From Penium margaritaceum (Eukaryota > Streptophyta > Zygnematophyceae > Desmidiales > Peniaceae): DNA of 64,000 nucleotides. The stretch covers positions 329,842 through 393,841 of the forward strand of contig SZWC01000580.1 in NCBI GenBank assembly GCA_023375785.1, in the 5' to 3' direction. Shown here one piece after another: positions 1 through 14,600 of this stretch; within the stretch, counting starts at the first letter, position 1, and every line of letters begins with the position of its first letter. Made by a program: the position numbers and the translations under genes. The notes under the pieces are model-generated. The model had not been told where the DNA came from and searched no databases. It saw only the letters and a list, made by a program, of their open reading frames with translations.

Positions 1-3000
1 AAGTGCAATTAACTGCATGTAAGTACGTGTAAGTGCGTGTTATTGCGTGTAACTCTTTGTAAGTGCGTGTAAGTACGTGTAAGTGCGTGTAAGTGCGTGT
101 AAGTTTGTTTAAGTACGTGTAAGTGTGTGTAAGTGCAATTGGCTGTGTATAAATGCATGTAAGAACGTATAAGTGTGTGTAAGTGCGTATAAGTGCGTGT
201 AAGTGTGTACAAGTACGTGTAAGTGCATGAAAGTGTGTGTTAGTGTGTGTAAGTACGTGTAAGTGTATGTAAGTGTGTGTAAGTGCGTGTAAGTGTGTGT
301 AAGTGCGTGTAAGTGTGTGTAAGTGTGTGTAAGTGCGTGAAAGTACGTGTAAGTGTGTGTAAGTACATGTAAGTGTGTATAAGTACGTGTAAGTGCGTGT
401 AGGTATTTTTTAAGCCCGTGTCAGTGCGCGTAAGTGCGTGTAAGTGCGTATAAGTGCATGTAAGAGTGTCTAAGTGTGTGTAACTGTGTCTAAGTGCGTG
501 TATGTGCGTGTAAGTGCATGTAAGTACTTGTAAGTGTGTGTAAGTGCGTGTAAATGCGTGTAAGTGCATGTAAGTACGTGTAAGCAGGTGTAACTGCGTG
601 TAACTGATGTAAGTGTGTATAAGTGTGTGTAAATGCATGTAAGTGCATGTAAGTGCGTGTAAGTGCGTGTAAGTGTGTGTAAGTGTATGTAAGTGTGTGT
701 AAGTGTGTGTAAGTACGTGTAAGTTCGTGTAAGTGTCTGTAAGTGCATGTAAGTACGTGTAAGTGTGTGTAAGTGTGTGTACGTGTGTGTATGTGTGTGT
801 AAGTGCGTGTAAGTACATGTAAGTGTGTGTAAGTGCATGCAAGTGCGTGTTAGTATGTATAAGTGCGTGTAAGTGCGTGTAAGCCTTTGTAACTGCGTGT
901 AAGAGTGTGTAAGTGCGGTTAAGTGCGTGTAAGTGCGTGTAAGTACGTGTAAGTGCGTGTAAGTGCGTGTAAGTGTGTGTAAGTATGTTTAAGTGCGTGT
1001 AAGTGCGTGTTAGTATGTGTAAGTACGTGTAAGTGCGTGTAAGTGTGTGCAAGTGCGTGTAAACATGTGTAAGTGCGAGTAACTGTGTGTAAGTGTATGT
1101 TGCTATGTGTACGTGTGTGTAATTGCGTGTAAGTGTGCATAAGTGTGTGTAAGTGCATGTAAGTGCATGTAAGTGCGTGTAAGTGTAAGTGCGTGTAAGT
1201 GCGTGTATGTACGTGTATGTATTTGTAAGTGCGTTTAAGTACGTGTTAGTACGTGCAGGTGTGTGTAAGTTTGTGTAAGTGCATGTAAGTGCGTGTAAGT
1301 GCAATTAACTGCGTGTGAGTGTGTGTAAGTACGTGTAAGTGTATGTAAGTGCGTGTAAGTGAGTGTAAGTGTGTACAAGTAGGTGTAAGTATGTGTAAAT
1401 GTGTGTAAGTGCGTGTAAGTGAGTGTAAGTGCGTGTAAGTATGTATAAGTACTTGTAAGTGCGTGTATGTGCGTGTAAGTGTGTTTAAGTGCGTGTAAGT
1501 GCGTGTAAGTGCGTGTAAGTGCGTGTAAGTGCGTGTAAGTGCGTAAGTGCGTGTAAGTGTGTGTTAGTGCGTGTAAGTGCATACAATTTCGTGTATGTGC
1601 GTGTAAGTGCGTGTAAGTGCGTGTAAGTGCATGTAAGTGCGTGTAAGTGCATGTAAGTGCTTGTAAGTGCGTGTAAGTGCATGTATGTATGTGTAAGTGC
1701 ATGTAAGTGCATGTAAGTACGTGTAAGTGCGTGTAAGTACGTACAAGTATGTGTAACTGCATGTAAGTACGTGTAAGTGTGGGTAAGTGTGTGTAAGTGT
1801 GTGTAAGTGCGTATAAGTGCGTATAATTGCGTATACGTGCATGTAAGTACGTGTAAGTGCGTGTAAGTACGTGTAAGTGCGTGTAAGTGCGTGTAAGTAT
1901 GGGTAAACACGTGGAAGTGCATGTAAGTGTGTACAAGTACGTGTAAGTGCGTGTAAGTGCGTGTAAGTGTATGCAAGTACGCGTAAGTGCGTGTAAGTAT
2001 GTATATGTGTGTATAACCGCATCTAAGTGCATGTAAGTGCTTGTAAGTACGTGAAAGTGCGTGTAAGTGCGTATAAGTGCATGTAACTAATTGTAAGTGC
2101 GTATAACTATGTGTATGTGTGTATAAGTACGTGTACGTGTCTATAAGTGTGTGTAAGTGCGTGTAAGTACATGTGAGTGCGTGTAAGTGCGTGTGAGTGC
2201 ATGTAAGTATGTGTAAGTGTTTGTAAGTGCGTGTAAGTATGTGTAAGTGTGTGTAAGTCTGTGTAAGTGTGTGTAAGTGCATTTAACTGCATGTAAGTGC
2301 ATGTAAGTACATGTAAGTGCGTGTAAGTACGTGTAAGTGCGTGTAATTGTGTGCAAGTACGTGTAAGTGCGTGTAAGTGCATGTGAGTGCGTGTAAGTGG
2401 GTGTAATTGTGTGTAAGTGTGTGTAAGTGCGTGCAAGTGCGCGTAAGTGTGTGTAAGTGCGTATAAGTGCGTGTAAGTATGTGTAAGTGTGTGTTATTGA
2501 GTGTAAGTCTTTGTTAGTGCGTGTAAGTACGTGTAAGTGCGTGTAAGTGCGTGTAAGTACATGTAAGTGCGTGTAAGTGCGTGTAAGTGCATTTAACTAT
2601 GTGTAAGTGCGTGCAACTGCCTGTTAGTGCATTTAAGTGCGTGTAAGTATGTGCAAGTGTGTGCTAGTGTGTACATGTGTGTGTAAGTACGTGTAAGTGT
2701 GTGTAAGGGCGTATAAGTGCGTGTAAGTGCGTGTAAGTGCGCATAAGTGCGTATAAGTGCGTGTAAGTGCTTGTAAGTACGTGTAAGTGTATGTAAGCAC
2801 GTGTGAATACGTGTAAGTGCATGTAAGTGCGTGTAAGAATGTATAAGTGTATGTAACTGCATGTAAGTATGTGTAAGTGTGTGTAAGTGCTTGTAAGTGC
2901 GTGTAAGTACGTGTAAGTATATGTAAGTGCGTGTAAGTGCGTGTAAGTGCGTGTAATTGCGTATAAGTGTGTGTAACTTTGTGTAAGCGTATCTAACTAC

Positions 3001-5624
3001 GTGCAAGTGCGAGTAAGTGTGGGTAAGTCCATGTATGTGCGTGTAAGTGCATGTAAGTGCATGTAAGTGCGTATAAGTGCATGTAAGTGCATGTAAGTGC
3101 GAGTAAGTGTGTAAGTGCGTGTAAGTATGTGTAATTGTGTGTAAGTATGTATAAGTGTGTGCAAGTGCGTGTAAGTATGTGTAAGTGCATGTAACTGTGT
3201 GTAAGTACGTGAAAGTGTGTGTAAGTGCGTGTAAGTCCGTGTAAGTGCGTGTAAGTGCGTGTAAGTGCTTGTAAGTGCGTGTAAGTACGTGTAAGTGCGT
3301 GTACGTGTGTGTAACTGCATGTAAGTGCGTGTAACTGAGTATACATGTGTGTAGGTATGTGTAAGTGCGTATAAGTGTGTGTAAGTGTGTGTAAGTGCGT
3401 GTAAGTATGTGTAAGTGTGTGTAAGTGTGTGTAAGTACGTGTAAGTGTCTGTAAGTACGTGTAAGTACGTGTAAGTGTGTGTAAGTGCGGGTACGTTCGT
3501 GTACGTGCGTGTAAGTGGGTGTAGGTTCAATCAACTGCGTGTAAGTACATGTAAGTGCGTGCGTGTAAGTTCATGTAAGTGTGTATAAGTGAGTGTAAGT
3601 GTGTGCAAGTACGTGTAAGTACGTGTAAGTATGTGTAAGTGCCTATAAGTGAGTGTAACTATGTGTAAGTATCTGTAAGTGTGTGTAAGTACGTGTAAGT
3701 GCATGTAAGGGCGTGAAAGTACGTGTAACCACGTTTAACTGCGTGTATCTGCATGTAAGTGCGTGTAAGTGCGTGTAAGTGCGTGTAAGTGTGTGTAAGT
3801 ATGTGTAAGTGTGTGAAAGTGCGTGCCAGTATGTGTACGTACATGTAAGTGCGTGTAAGTGCATGTAAGTGCGTGTAAGTGCGTGTAAGTACGTGTAAGT
3901 GCGTGAAATTGCGTGTAAGTGTGTGTAAGTGCATGTAATTGTATGAAAATATGTGTAAGTGCTTCTAAGTGTGTGTAAGTGTGTGTAAGTGCGAGTAAGT
4001 ACGTGTAAGTGCGTGTAAGTATGTGTTAGTGTGTGTAACTGCGTGTAAGTGCATGTAAGGGCGTGTAAGTGCGTGTAAGTGTGTGTAAGTACATGTAAGT
4101 GCATGTGAGTGCGTGTAAGTGCGTGTAAGTGCGTATAAGTATGTGTAAGTGCGTGTAAGTGCGTGTAAGTGTTTGTAAGTGCATGTAAATACGTGTAAGC
4201 GTGTGTAAGTATGTGTAATTATGTGTAAGTGCATGTGAGTGCATTAAGTGTGTGTAAGCACGTGTAAGTGGGTATAAGTGTGTGTAAGTGCATGTAAGTG
4301 CGTGTAAGTGCGTGTAAGTGCGTGTAAGTGTGTGTGAGTATATATAAGTGCGTGTAAGTGTGCGTAACTGCGTGTAAGTATGTGTAAGTGTGTGTAAGTG
4401 CTTATAAGTGTGTGTAAGTACGTGTAAGTGTGTGTAAGTGCGTGTAACTATGTGTAAGTGCGTGTAACTGTGTGTAAGTGTGTGTAAGTACGTGTAAGTG
4501 TGTATAAGTGCGTGTAAGTTTGTGTAAGTGTATGTAAGTACGTGTAAGTGTGTGTAAAAGCATGTAAGTGTTTGTAAATGCGTGAAAGTACGTATAAGTA
4601 CGTATAAGTGCATGTAAGTTTGTGAAAGTGCGTGTAAGTGTGTGTACATGCAATTAACTGAGTGTAAGTGCGTGTAAGTTTGTGTAAGTGTGTGTAAGTG
4701 GGTACAAGTGCGTGTAAGTGTGTGGAAGTGCGTGTAAGTGTGTGTAAGTGCATGTACGTGCGTGTAAGTGCGTGTAAGTACGTGTAAGTGCGTGTAAGTG
4801 TGTGTAAGTACGTGGAAGTGTGTGTAAGCGCATGTAAGTGTGTGTAAGTACGTATATGTGCGTGTAAGTACGTGTAAGTGCCTGTAAGTGGTGTAAGTGC
4901 GTGTAAGTGCGAGTAAGTGCGTGTTAGTGTGTGTAATTGCGGGAAAGTGCATATAAGTACGTGTAAGTGCGTGTAAGTGCATGTAAGTACGTGTTAATGC
5001 GTATAAGTACATGTAAGTACGTGTAACTGCGTGTAAGTGCGCGTATGTATGTGTAAGTGCGTGTAAGTGCGTGTAAGTGCCTTTAGCTACGTGTACGTGT
5101 GTGTAAGTACGTGTAAGGGCGTATAAGTGCATGTAAGTGCGTATAAGTGCGTATAAGTGTGTGTAAGTGCGTGTAAGTGCACGTAAGCACGTGTAAGTAT
5201 TTTTAAGTGCGTGTAAGAACGTGTAAGTGCGTGTAAGTGCGTGTACGTTCGTGTAAGTACGTGTAAGTGCGTGTTAGTACAATTAACTGCGTGTAAGTCC
5301 GTGTAAGCTTGTGTACGTGCGTGTAAGTGCGTGTAAGTAAGTGTAAGTATGTGCAAGTACGTATAAGTACGTGTAAGTGTGTGTAAGTGTGTGTAAGTGA
5401 GTGTAAGTGCGTGTACGTGCGTGTAAGTGCGTGTAAGTGCTTGTAAGTGCATGTAAGTGCGTATAAGTATGTGTAAGTACGTTTAAGTGTGTGTAAGTGC
5501 ATGTAACTGTTTGTAAGTGCGTGTAACTATGTGTACGTGTGTGTAAGTGTGTGTAAGTGCGTCTAAGTGCGTGTAAGTATGTGTAAGTACAATTAACTAT
5601 GTATAAGTATGTGTAAGTGCGTGT

Positions 5625-8600
5625 AAGTGCAATTAACTGCATGTAAATACGTGTAAGTGTGTGTAATTGCGTGTAACTCTTTGTAAGTGCGTGTAAGTAC
5701 GTGTAAGTGCGTGTAAGTGCGTGTAAGTTCATTTAAGTACGTGTAAGTGTGTGTAAGTGTAATTAGCTGTGTATAAATGCATGTAAGAACGTGTAAGTGT
5801 GTGTAAGTGCGTGTAAGTGCGTGTAAGTACGTGTAAGTGTGTGTAAGTGTGTGTAAGTACGTGTAAGTGTGTGTAAGTGCGTGTAAGTCCGTGTAAGTGT
5901 GTGTAAGTGCGTGTAAGTATGTGTAAGTACGTATAAGTGCGTGTAAGTAGGTGTAAGTGTGTGTAAGTACGTGTAAGTGTGTATAAGTACGTCTACGTGC
6001 GTGTAGGTATGTGTAAGCCTGTGTCAGTGTGCGTAAGTGCGTGTAAGTACGTCTAAGTGCATGTAAGTGTGTGTAAGTGTGTGTAACTGTGTGTAAGTGC
6101 ATGTATGTGCGTGTAAGTGCATGTAAGTACTTATAAGTGTGTGTAAGTGCGTGTAAATGCGTGTAGGTGCATGTAAGTACGTGTAAGCAGGTGTAAGTAC
6201 GTGTAACTGATGTAAGTGTGTATAAGTGTGTGTAAGTGCATGTAAGTGCGTGTAAGTGCGTGTAAGTGTGTGTAAGTGTATGTAAGTGTGTGTAAGTGTG
6301 TTTAAGTATGTGTAAGTTGATGTAAGTGTGTGTAAGTGCATGTAAGTATGTGTAAGTGTGTGTAAGTGTGTGTAAGTGTGTGTAAGTGCGTGTAAGTACA
6401 TGTAAGTGCATGTAAGTGCATGCAAGTGCGTGTAAGTACGTATAAGTGCGTGTAAGTGCGTGTAAGCCTTTGTAACTGCGTATAAGAGCGTGTAAGTGCG
6501 GTTAAGTGCGTGTAAGTGTGTGTAGGTACGTGTAAGTGCGTGCAAGTGCGTGTAAGTGCGTGTAAGTACGTTTAAATGCATGTAAGTTCGTGTAAGTATG
6601 TGTAAGTACGTGTAAGTGCGTGTAAGTGTGTGCAACTGCGTGTTAACATGTGTAAGTGCGTGTAACTGCGTGTAAGTGTATGTTACTCACTGTACGTGTG
6701 TGTAAGTGCGTGTAAGTGTGCATAAGTGTGTGTAAGTGCATGTAAGTGCATGTAAGTGCGTGTAAGTGTGTGTAAGTACGTGTAAGTGCGTGTATGTACG
6801 TGTAAGTATTTGAAAGTGCGTGTAAGTACGTGTAAGTACGTGTAAGTGCGTCTAAGTTTGTGTAAGTGCATGTAAGTGCGTGTAAGTACAATTAACTGCG
6901 TGTAAGTGCGTGTAAGTACGTGTAAGTGTATGTAGGTGCGTGCAAGTGAGTGTAAGTGTGTACAAGTAGGTGTAAGTATGTGTAAGTGTGTGTAAGTGCG
7001 TGTAAGTGAGTGTAAGTGCGTGTAAGTATGTGTAAGTACTTTTAAGTACGTGTACGTGTGTGTACGTGTGTTTAAGTGCGTGTAAGTGCGTGTAAGTGTG
7101 TGTAAGTGCGTGTAAGTGTGTGTAAGTGCGTAAGTGCGTGTAAGTGCGTGTAAGTGCGTGTAAGTGCATATAAGTGCGTGTAAGTATGAGTAAGTGTGTG
7201 TAAGTGTATATAAGTGCGTGTAAGTATGAGTAAGTGTGTGTAAGTGTATATAAGTGCGTGTAAGTATGAGTAAGTGTGTGTAAGTGTATATAAGTGCGTG
7301 TAAGTATGAGTAAGTGTGTGTAAGTGTATATAAGTGCGTGTAAGTATGAGTAAGTGTGTGTAAGTGTATATAAGTGCGTGTAAGTATGAGTAAGTGTGTG
7401 TAAGTGTATATAAGTGCGTGTAAGTATGAGTAAGTGTGTGTAAGTGTATATAAGTGCGTGTAAGTATGAGTAAGTGTGTGTAAGTGTATATAAGTGCGTG
7501 TAAGTATGAGTAAGTGTGTGTAAGTGTATATAAGTGCGTGTAAGTATGAGTAAGTGTGTGTAAGTGTATATAAGTGCGTGTAAGTATGAGTAAGTGTGTG
7601 TAAGTGTATATAAGTGCGTGTAAGTATGAGTAAGTGTGTGTAAGTGTATATAAGTGCGTGTAAGTATGAGTAAGTGTGTGTAAGTGTATATAAGTGCGTG
7701 TAAGTATGAGTAAGTGTGTGTAAGTGTATATAAGTGCGTGTAAGTATGAGTAAGTGTGTGTAAGTGTATATAAGTGCGTGTAAGTATGAGTAAGTGTGTG
7801 TAAGTGTATATAAGTGCGTGTAAGTATGAGTAAGTGTGTGTAAGTGTATATAAGTGCGTGTAAGTATGAGTAAGTGTGTGTAAGTGTATATAAGTGCGTG
7901 TAAGTATGAGTAAGTGTGTGTAAGTGTATATAAGTGCGTGTAAGTATGAGTAAGTGTGTGTAAGTGTATATAAGTGCGTGTAAGTATGAGTAAGTGTGTG
8001 TAAGTGTATATAAGTGCGTGTAAGTATGAGTAAGTGTGTGTAAGTGTATATAAGTGCGTGTAAGTATGAGTAAGTGTGTGTAAGTGTATATAAGTGCGTG
8101 TAAGTATGAGTAAGTGTGTGTAAGTGTATATAAGTGCGTGTAAGTATGAGTAAGTGTGTGTAAGTGTATATAAGTGCGTGTAAGTATGAGTAAGTGTGTG
8201 TAAGTGTATATAAGTGCGTGTAAGTATGAGTAAGTGTGTGTAAGTGTATATAAGTGCGTGTAAGTATGAGTAAGTGTGTGTAAGTGTATATAAGTGCGTG
8301 TAAGTATGAGTAAGTGTGTGTAAGTGTATATAAGTGCGTGTAAGTATGAGTAAGTGTGTGTAAGTGTATATAAGTGCGTGTAAGTATGAGTAAGTGTGTG
8401 TAAGTGTATATAAGTGCGTGTAAGTATGAGTAAGTGTGTGTAAGTGTATATAAGTGCGTGTAAGTATGAGTAAGTGTGTGTAAGTGTATATAAGTGCGTG
8501 TAAGTATGAGTAAGTGTGTGTAAGTGTATATAAGTGCGTGTAAGTATGAGTAAGTGTGTGTAAGTGTATATAAGTGCGTGTAAGTATGAGTAAGTGTGTG

Positions 8601-11600
8601 TAAGTGTATATAAGTGCGTGTAAGTATGAGTAAGTGTGTGTAAGTGTATATAAGTGCGTGTAAGTATGAGTAAGTGTGTGTAAGTGTATATAAGTGCGTG
8701 TAAGTATGAGTAAGTGTGTGTAAGTGTATATAAGTGCGTGTAAGTATGAGTAAGTGTGTGTAAGTGTATATAAGTGCGTGTAAGTATGAGTAAGTGTGTG
8801 TAAGTGTATATAAGTGCGTGTAAGTATGAGTAAGTGTGTGTAAGTGTATATAAGTGCGTGTAAGTATGAGTAAGTGTGTGTAAGTGTATATAAGTGCGTG
8901 TAAGTATGAGTAAGTGTGTGTAAGTGTATATAAGTGCGTGTAAGTATGAGTAAGTGTGTGTAAGTGTATATAAGTGCGTGTAAGTATGAGTAAGTGTGTG
9001 TAAGTGTATATAAGTGCGTGTAAGTATGAGTAAGTGTGTGTAAGTGTATATAAGTGCGTGTAAGTATGAGTAAGTGTGTGTAAGTGTATATAAGTGCGTG
9101 TAAGTATGAGTAAGTGTGTGTAAGTGTATATAAGTGCGTGTAAGTATGAGTAAGTGTGTGTAAGTGTATATAAGTGCGTGTAAGTATGAGTAAGTGTGTG
9201 TAAGTGTATATAAGTGCGTGTAAGTATGAGTAAGTGTGTGTAAGTGTATATAAGTGCGTGTAAGTATGAGTAAGTGTGTGTAAGTGTATATAAGTGCGTG
9301 TAAGTATGAGTAAGTGTGTGTAAGTGTATATAAGTGCGTGTAAGTATGAGTAAGTGTGTGTAAGTGTATATAAGTGCGTGTAAGTATGAGTAAGTGTGTG
9401 TAAGTGTATATAAGTGCGTGTAAGTATGAGTAAGTGTGTGTAAGTGTATATAAGTGCGTGTAAGTATGAGTAAGTGTGTGTAAGTGTATATAAGTGCGTG
9501 TAAGTATGAGTAAGTGTGTGTAAGTGTATATAAGTGCGTGTAAGTATGAGTAAGTGTGTGTAAGTGTATATAAGTGCGTGTAAGTATGAGTAAGTGTGTG
9601 TAAGTGTATATAAGTGCGTGTAAGTATGAGTAAGTGTGTGTAAGTGTATATAAGTGCGTGTAAGTATGAGTAAGTGTGTGTAAGTGTATATAAGTGCGTG
9701 TAAGTATGAGTAAGTGTGTGTAAGTGTATATAAGTGCGTGTAAGTATGAGTAAGTGTGTGTAAGTGTATATAAGTGCGTGTAAGTATGAGTAAGTGTGTG
9801 TAAGTGTATATAAGTGCGTGTAAGTATGAGTAAGTGTGTGTAAGTGTATATAAGTGCGTGTAAGTATGAGTAAGTGTGTGTAAGTGTATATAAGTGCGTG
9901 TAAGTATGAGTAAGTGTGTGTAAGTGTATATAAGTGCGTGTAAGTATGAGTAAGTGTGTGTAAGTGTATATAAGTGCGTGTAAGTATGAGTAAGTGTGTG
10001 TAAGTGTATATAAGTGCGTGTAAGTATGAGTAAGTGTGTGTAAGTGTATATAAGTGCGTGTAAGTATGAGTAAGTGTGTGTAAGTGTATATAAGTGCGTG
10101 TAAGTATGAGTAAGTGTGTGTAAGTGTATATAAGTGCGTGTAAGTATGAGTAAGTGTGTGTAAGTGTATATAAGTGCGTGTAAGTATGAGTAAGTGTGTG
10201 TAAGTGTATATAAGTGCGTGTAAGTATGAGTAAGTGTGTGTAAGTGTATATAAGTGCGTGTAAGTATGAGTAAGTGTGTGTAAGTGTATATAAGTGCGTG
10301 TAAGTATGAGTAAGTGTGTGTAAGTGTATATAAGTGCGTGTAAGTATGAGTAAGTGTGTGTAAGTGTATATAAGTGCGTGTAAGTATGAGTAAGTGTGTG
10401 TAAGTGTATATAAGTGCGTGTAAGTATGAGTAAGTGTGTGTAAGTGTATATAAGTGCGTGTAAGTATGAGTAAGTGTGTGTAAGTGTATATAAGTGCGTG
10501 TAAGTATGAGTAAGTGTGTGTAAGTGTATATAAGTGCGTGTAAGTATGAGTAAGTGTGTGTAAGTGTATATAAGTGCGTGTAAGTATGAGTAAGTGTGTG
10601 TAAGTGTATATAAGTGCGTGTAAGTATGAGTAAGTGTGTGTAAGTGTATATAAGTGCGTGTAAGTATGAGTAAGTGTGTGTAAGTGTATATAAGTGCGTG
10701 TAAGTATGAGTAAGTGTGTGTAAGTGTATATAAGTGCGTGTAAGTATGAGTAAGTGTGTGTAAGTGTATATAAGTGCGTGTAAGTATGAGTAAGTGTGTG
10801 TAAGTGTATATAAGTGCGTGTAAGTATGAGTAAGTGTGTGTAAGTGTATATAAGTGCGTGTAAGTATGAGTAAGTGTGTGTAAGTGTATATAAGTGCGTG
10901 TAAGTATGAGTAAGTGTGTGTAAGTGTATATAAGTGCGTGTAAGTATGAGTAAGTGTGTGTAAGTGTATATAAGTGCGTGTAAGTATGAGTAAGTGTGTG
11001 TAAGTGTATATAAGTGCGTGTAAGTATGTGCAAGTGTGTGTAAGTGCGTGTAAGTGCGTGTAAGTGCGTGTAAGTGCATGTAAGTGCGTGTAAGTGCGTG
11101 TAAGTGCGTGTAAGTGCGTGTAAGTGTGTGTAAGTGCGTGTAAGTGCATGTAAGTGCGTGTAAGTATGTGTAAGTGTGTGTAAGTGCATGTTAGTACATG
11201 TAAGTGCGTGTAAGTGCGTACAAGAATGTGTAACTGCGTGTAAGTAGGTGTAAGTGTGGGTAAGTGTGTGTAAGTGTGTGTAAGTGTGTATAAGTGCGTA
11301 TAAGTGCGTATAAGTGCGTGTAAGTACGTGTAAGTGCGTGTAAGTACGTGTAAGTGCGTGTAAGTGCGTGTAAGTATGGGTAAATATGTGGAAGTGCGTG
11401 TAAGTGTGTACAAGTACGCGTAAGTGCATGTAAGTGCGTGTAAGTGTATGCAAGTTCGCGTAAGTGCATGTAAGTACGTATAAGTGTGTATAACCGCGTG
11501 TAAGTGCATGTAAGTACTTGTAAGTACGTGTGAGTGCGTGTAAGTGTGTATAAGTGCATGTAACTATTCGTAAGTGCGTATAACTATGTGTATGTGTTTA

Positions 11601-14600
11601 TAAGTACGTGTAAGTGTGTATAAGTGTGTGTAAGTGCGTGTAAGTATGTGTGAGTGCGTGTAAGTGCGTGTAAGTGCATGTAAGTATGTGTAAGTATTTG
11701 TAAGTGCGTGTAAGTATGTGAAAGTGTGTGTAAGTGCGTGTAAGTACGTGTAAGTACGTGTAAGTACGTGTAAGTACGTGTAAGTACGTGTAAGTACGTG
11801 TAAGTGTGTATAAGTGTGTGTAAGTGCGTGTAAGTATGTGTGAGTGCGTGTAAGTGCGTGTAAGTGCATGTAAGTATGTGTAAGTATTTGTAAGTGCGTG
11901 TAAGTATGTGAAAGTGTGTATAAGTCCGTGTAAGTGTGTGTAAGTGCAATTAACTGCATGTAAGTGCATGAAAGTACATGTAAGTACGTGTAAGTACATG
12001 TAAGTGCATGTACGTGTGTGCAAGTACGTGTAAGTGCGTGTAAGTGCATTTGAGTGCGTGTAAGTGGGTGTAATTGTGTGTAAGTGTGTGTAAGTGCGTG
12101 CAAGCGTGTGTAAGTACGTGTAAGTGCGTATAAGTGCGTGTAAGTTTGTGTAAGTGTGTGTAATTGTGTGTAAGTCCTTGTAAGTGCGTGTAAGTACGTG
12201 TAAGTGCGCGTAAGTGCGTGTAAGTTTTTGTAAGTGCGTGTAAGTGCGTGTAAGTGCATTTAACTGCGTGTAAGTGCATGTAAGTGCCTGTTAGTGTGTT
12301 TAAGTGTGTGTAAGTATGTGCAAGTGTGTGCTAGTGCATACATGTGTGTGTAAGTACATGTAAGTGTGTGTAAGGGCGTGTAAGTGCGTGTAAGTGCGTG
12401 TAAGTGCGCATAAGTGCGTATAAGTGCGTGTAAGTGCGTGTAAGTTCTTGTAAGTGCTTGTAAGTGCGTGTAATTGCGTGTAAGTGCATGTAAGTACGTT
12501 GAAGTCCGTGTGAGTGCATGTAAGTGTGTGTAATTGTGTGTAAGTACGTGTAAGTGTGTGTAAGTGCATGTAAGTGTGTGTGAGTACGTGTAAGTGTGTA
12601 TAAGTGCGTGTAAGTGCGTGTAAGTACGTGTAAGTGTATGTAACTATGTGTGAATACGTGTAAGTGCATGTAACTGCGTGTAAGTACGTGTAAGTGCATG
12701 AAACTGCATGTAAGTACGTGTAAGTGCATGTAAGTACGTGTAAGTGCGTGTAAGTACGTGTAAGTGCGTGTAAGTGCGTGTAAGTATGGGTAAATACGTG
12801 GAAGTGCATGTAAGTGTGTACAAGTACGTGTAAGTGCGTGTAAGTGCGTGTAAGTGTATGCAAGTACGCGTAAGTGCGTGTAAGTACGTATAAGTGTGTA
12901 TAACCGCATCTAATTGCATGTAAGTGCTTGTAAGTACGTGAAAGTGTGTGTAAGTGCGTATAAGTGCATGTAACTAACTGTAAGTGCGTATAACCATGTG
13001 TATGTGTGTATAAGTATGTGTAAGTGTGTATAAGTGTGTGTAAGTGCGTGTGATTACATGTGAGTGTGTGTAAGTGCGTGTGAGTGCATGTAAATATGTG
13101 TAAGTGTCTGTAAGTGCGTGTAAGTATGTGTAAGTGTGTGTAAGTCTGTGTAAGTGTGTGTAAGTGCAATTAACAGCATGTAAGTGCATGTAAGTACGTG
13201 TAAGTACGTGTAAGTACGTGTAAGTGCGTGTAAGTGCGTGTAAGTGCGTGTAAGTGTGGGTAAGTGCATGTAAGTGTGTGTAAGTGCATATAAGTGCGTG
13301 TAATTGCATGTAAGTGCGTGGAAGTGCATGTAAGTGCGTGTAAGTATGTGTAAGTGCGTGTAAGTATGTGTAATTGTGTGTAAGTATGTATAAGTGCGTG
13401 CAAGTGCGTGTAAGCATGTGTAAGTGCATGTAACTATGTGTAAGTACGTGAAAGTGCGTGTAAGCGCATGTAAGTGCGTGTAAGTGCGTGTAAGTGCGTG
13501 TAAGTGCTTGTAAGTGCGTGTAAGTACGTGTAAGTGCGTGTAAGTGCGTGTAACTGCATGTAAGTGCGTGTAACTGAGAATACATGTGTGTAAGTACGTG
13601 AAAGTGCGTATAAGTGTGTGTAAGTGTGTGTAAGTGCGTGTAAGTATGTGTAAGTGTGTCTAAGTACGTGTAAGTACGTGTAAGTGTTTGTAAGTATGTG
13701 TAAGTACGTGTAAGTGTGTGTAAGTGTGGGTACGTTCGTGTAAGTGCGTGTAAGTGGGTGTAGGTACTATTAACTGCGTGTATGTGCGTGTAAGTGCGTG
13801 TAAGTGCGTGTAAGTTCATGTAAGTGTGTGTAAGTGAGTGTAAGTGTGTGCAAGTATGTGTAAGTACGTGTAAGTGTGTGTAAGTGCCTGTAAGTGAGTG
13901 TAAGTATGTGTAAGTATCTGTAAGTGTGTGTAAGTACATGTAAGTGCACGTAAGGGCGTGTAAGTACGTGTAACTACGTTTAACTGCGTGTAAGTGCATG
14001 TAAGTGCGTGTAAGTGTGTGTAAGTGCGTGTAAGTGCGTGTAAGTATGTGTAAGTGTGTGAAAGTGCGTGCAAGTATGTGTAAGTACATGTAAGTGCGTG
14101 TAAGTGCATGTAAGTGCGTGTAAGTGTGTGTAAGTACGTGTAAGTGCGTGTAAGTGCGGGTAAGTGTGTGTAAGTGCATGTGATTGCATATAAATATGTA
14201 TAAGTGCTTGTAAGTGTGTGTAAGTGTGTGCACGTGCAAGTAAGTACGTGTAAGTGCGTGTAAGTATGTGTTAGTATGTGTACCTGCGTGTAAGTGCAGG
14301 CAAGGGCGTGTAAGTGCGTGTAAGTGTGTGTAAGTATATATAAGTGCATGTGAGTGCGTGTAAGTGCGTGTAAGTGCGTATAAGTACGTGTAAGTGTGTG
14401 TAAGTGTGTGTGAGTGTTTGAAAGTGCATGTAAATACGTGTAAGTGTGTGTAAGTATGTGTGATTATGTGTAAGTGCATGTGAGTGCATTAAGTGTGTGT
14501 AAGTATGTGTAAGTGGGTATAAGTGCGTGTAAGTGCATGTAAGTGCGTGTAAGTGCGTATAAGTGCGTGTAAGTGTGTGTAAGTGTATATAAGTGCGTGT

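Noticed and set aside
6683-11509. A 1608-codon minus-strand open frame of Thr/His/Leu-rich repeats
   Set aside because: All three minus frames are equally open because the repeat unit (10 or 40 bp) is not a multiple of three and lacks stops on that strand. There is no start context or non-repeat domain.
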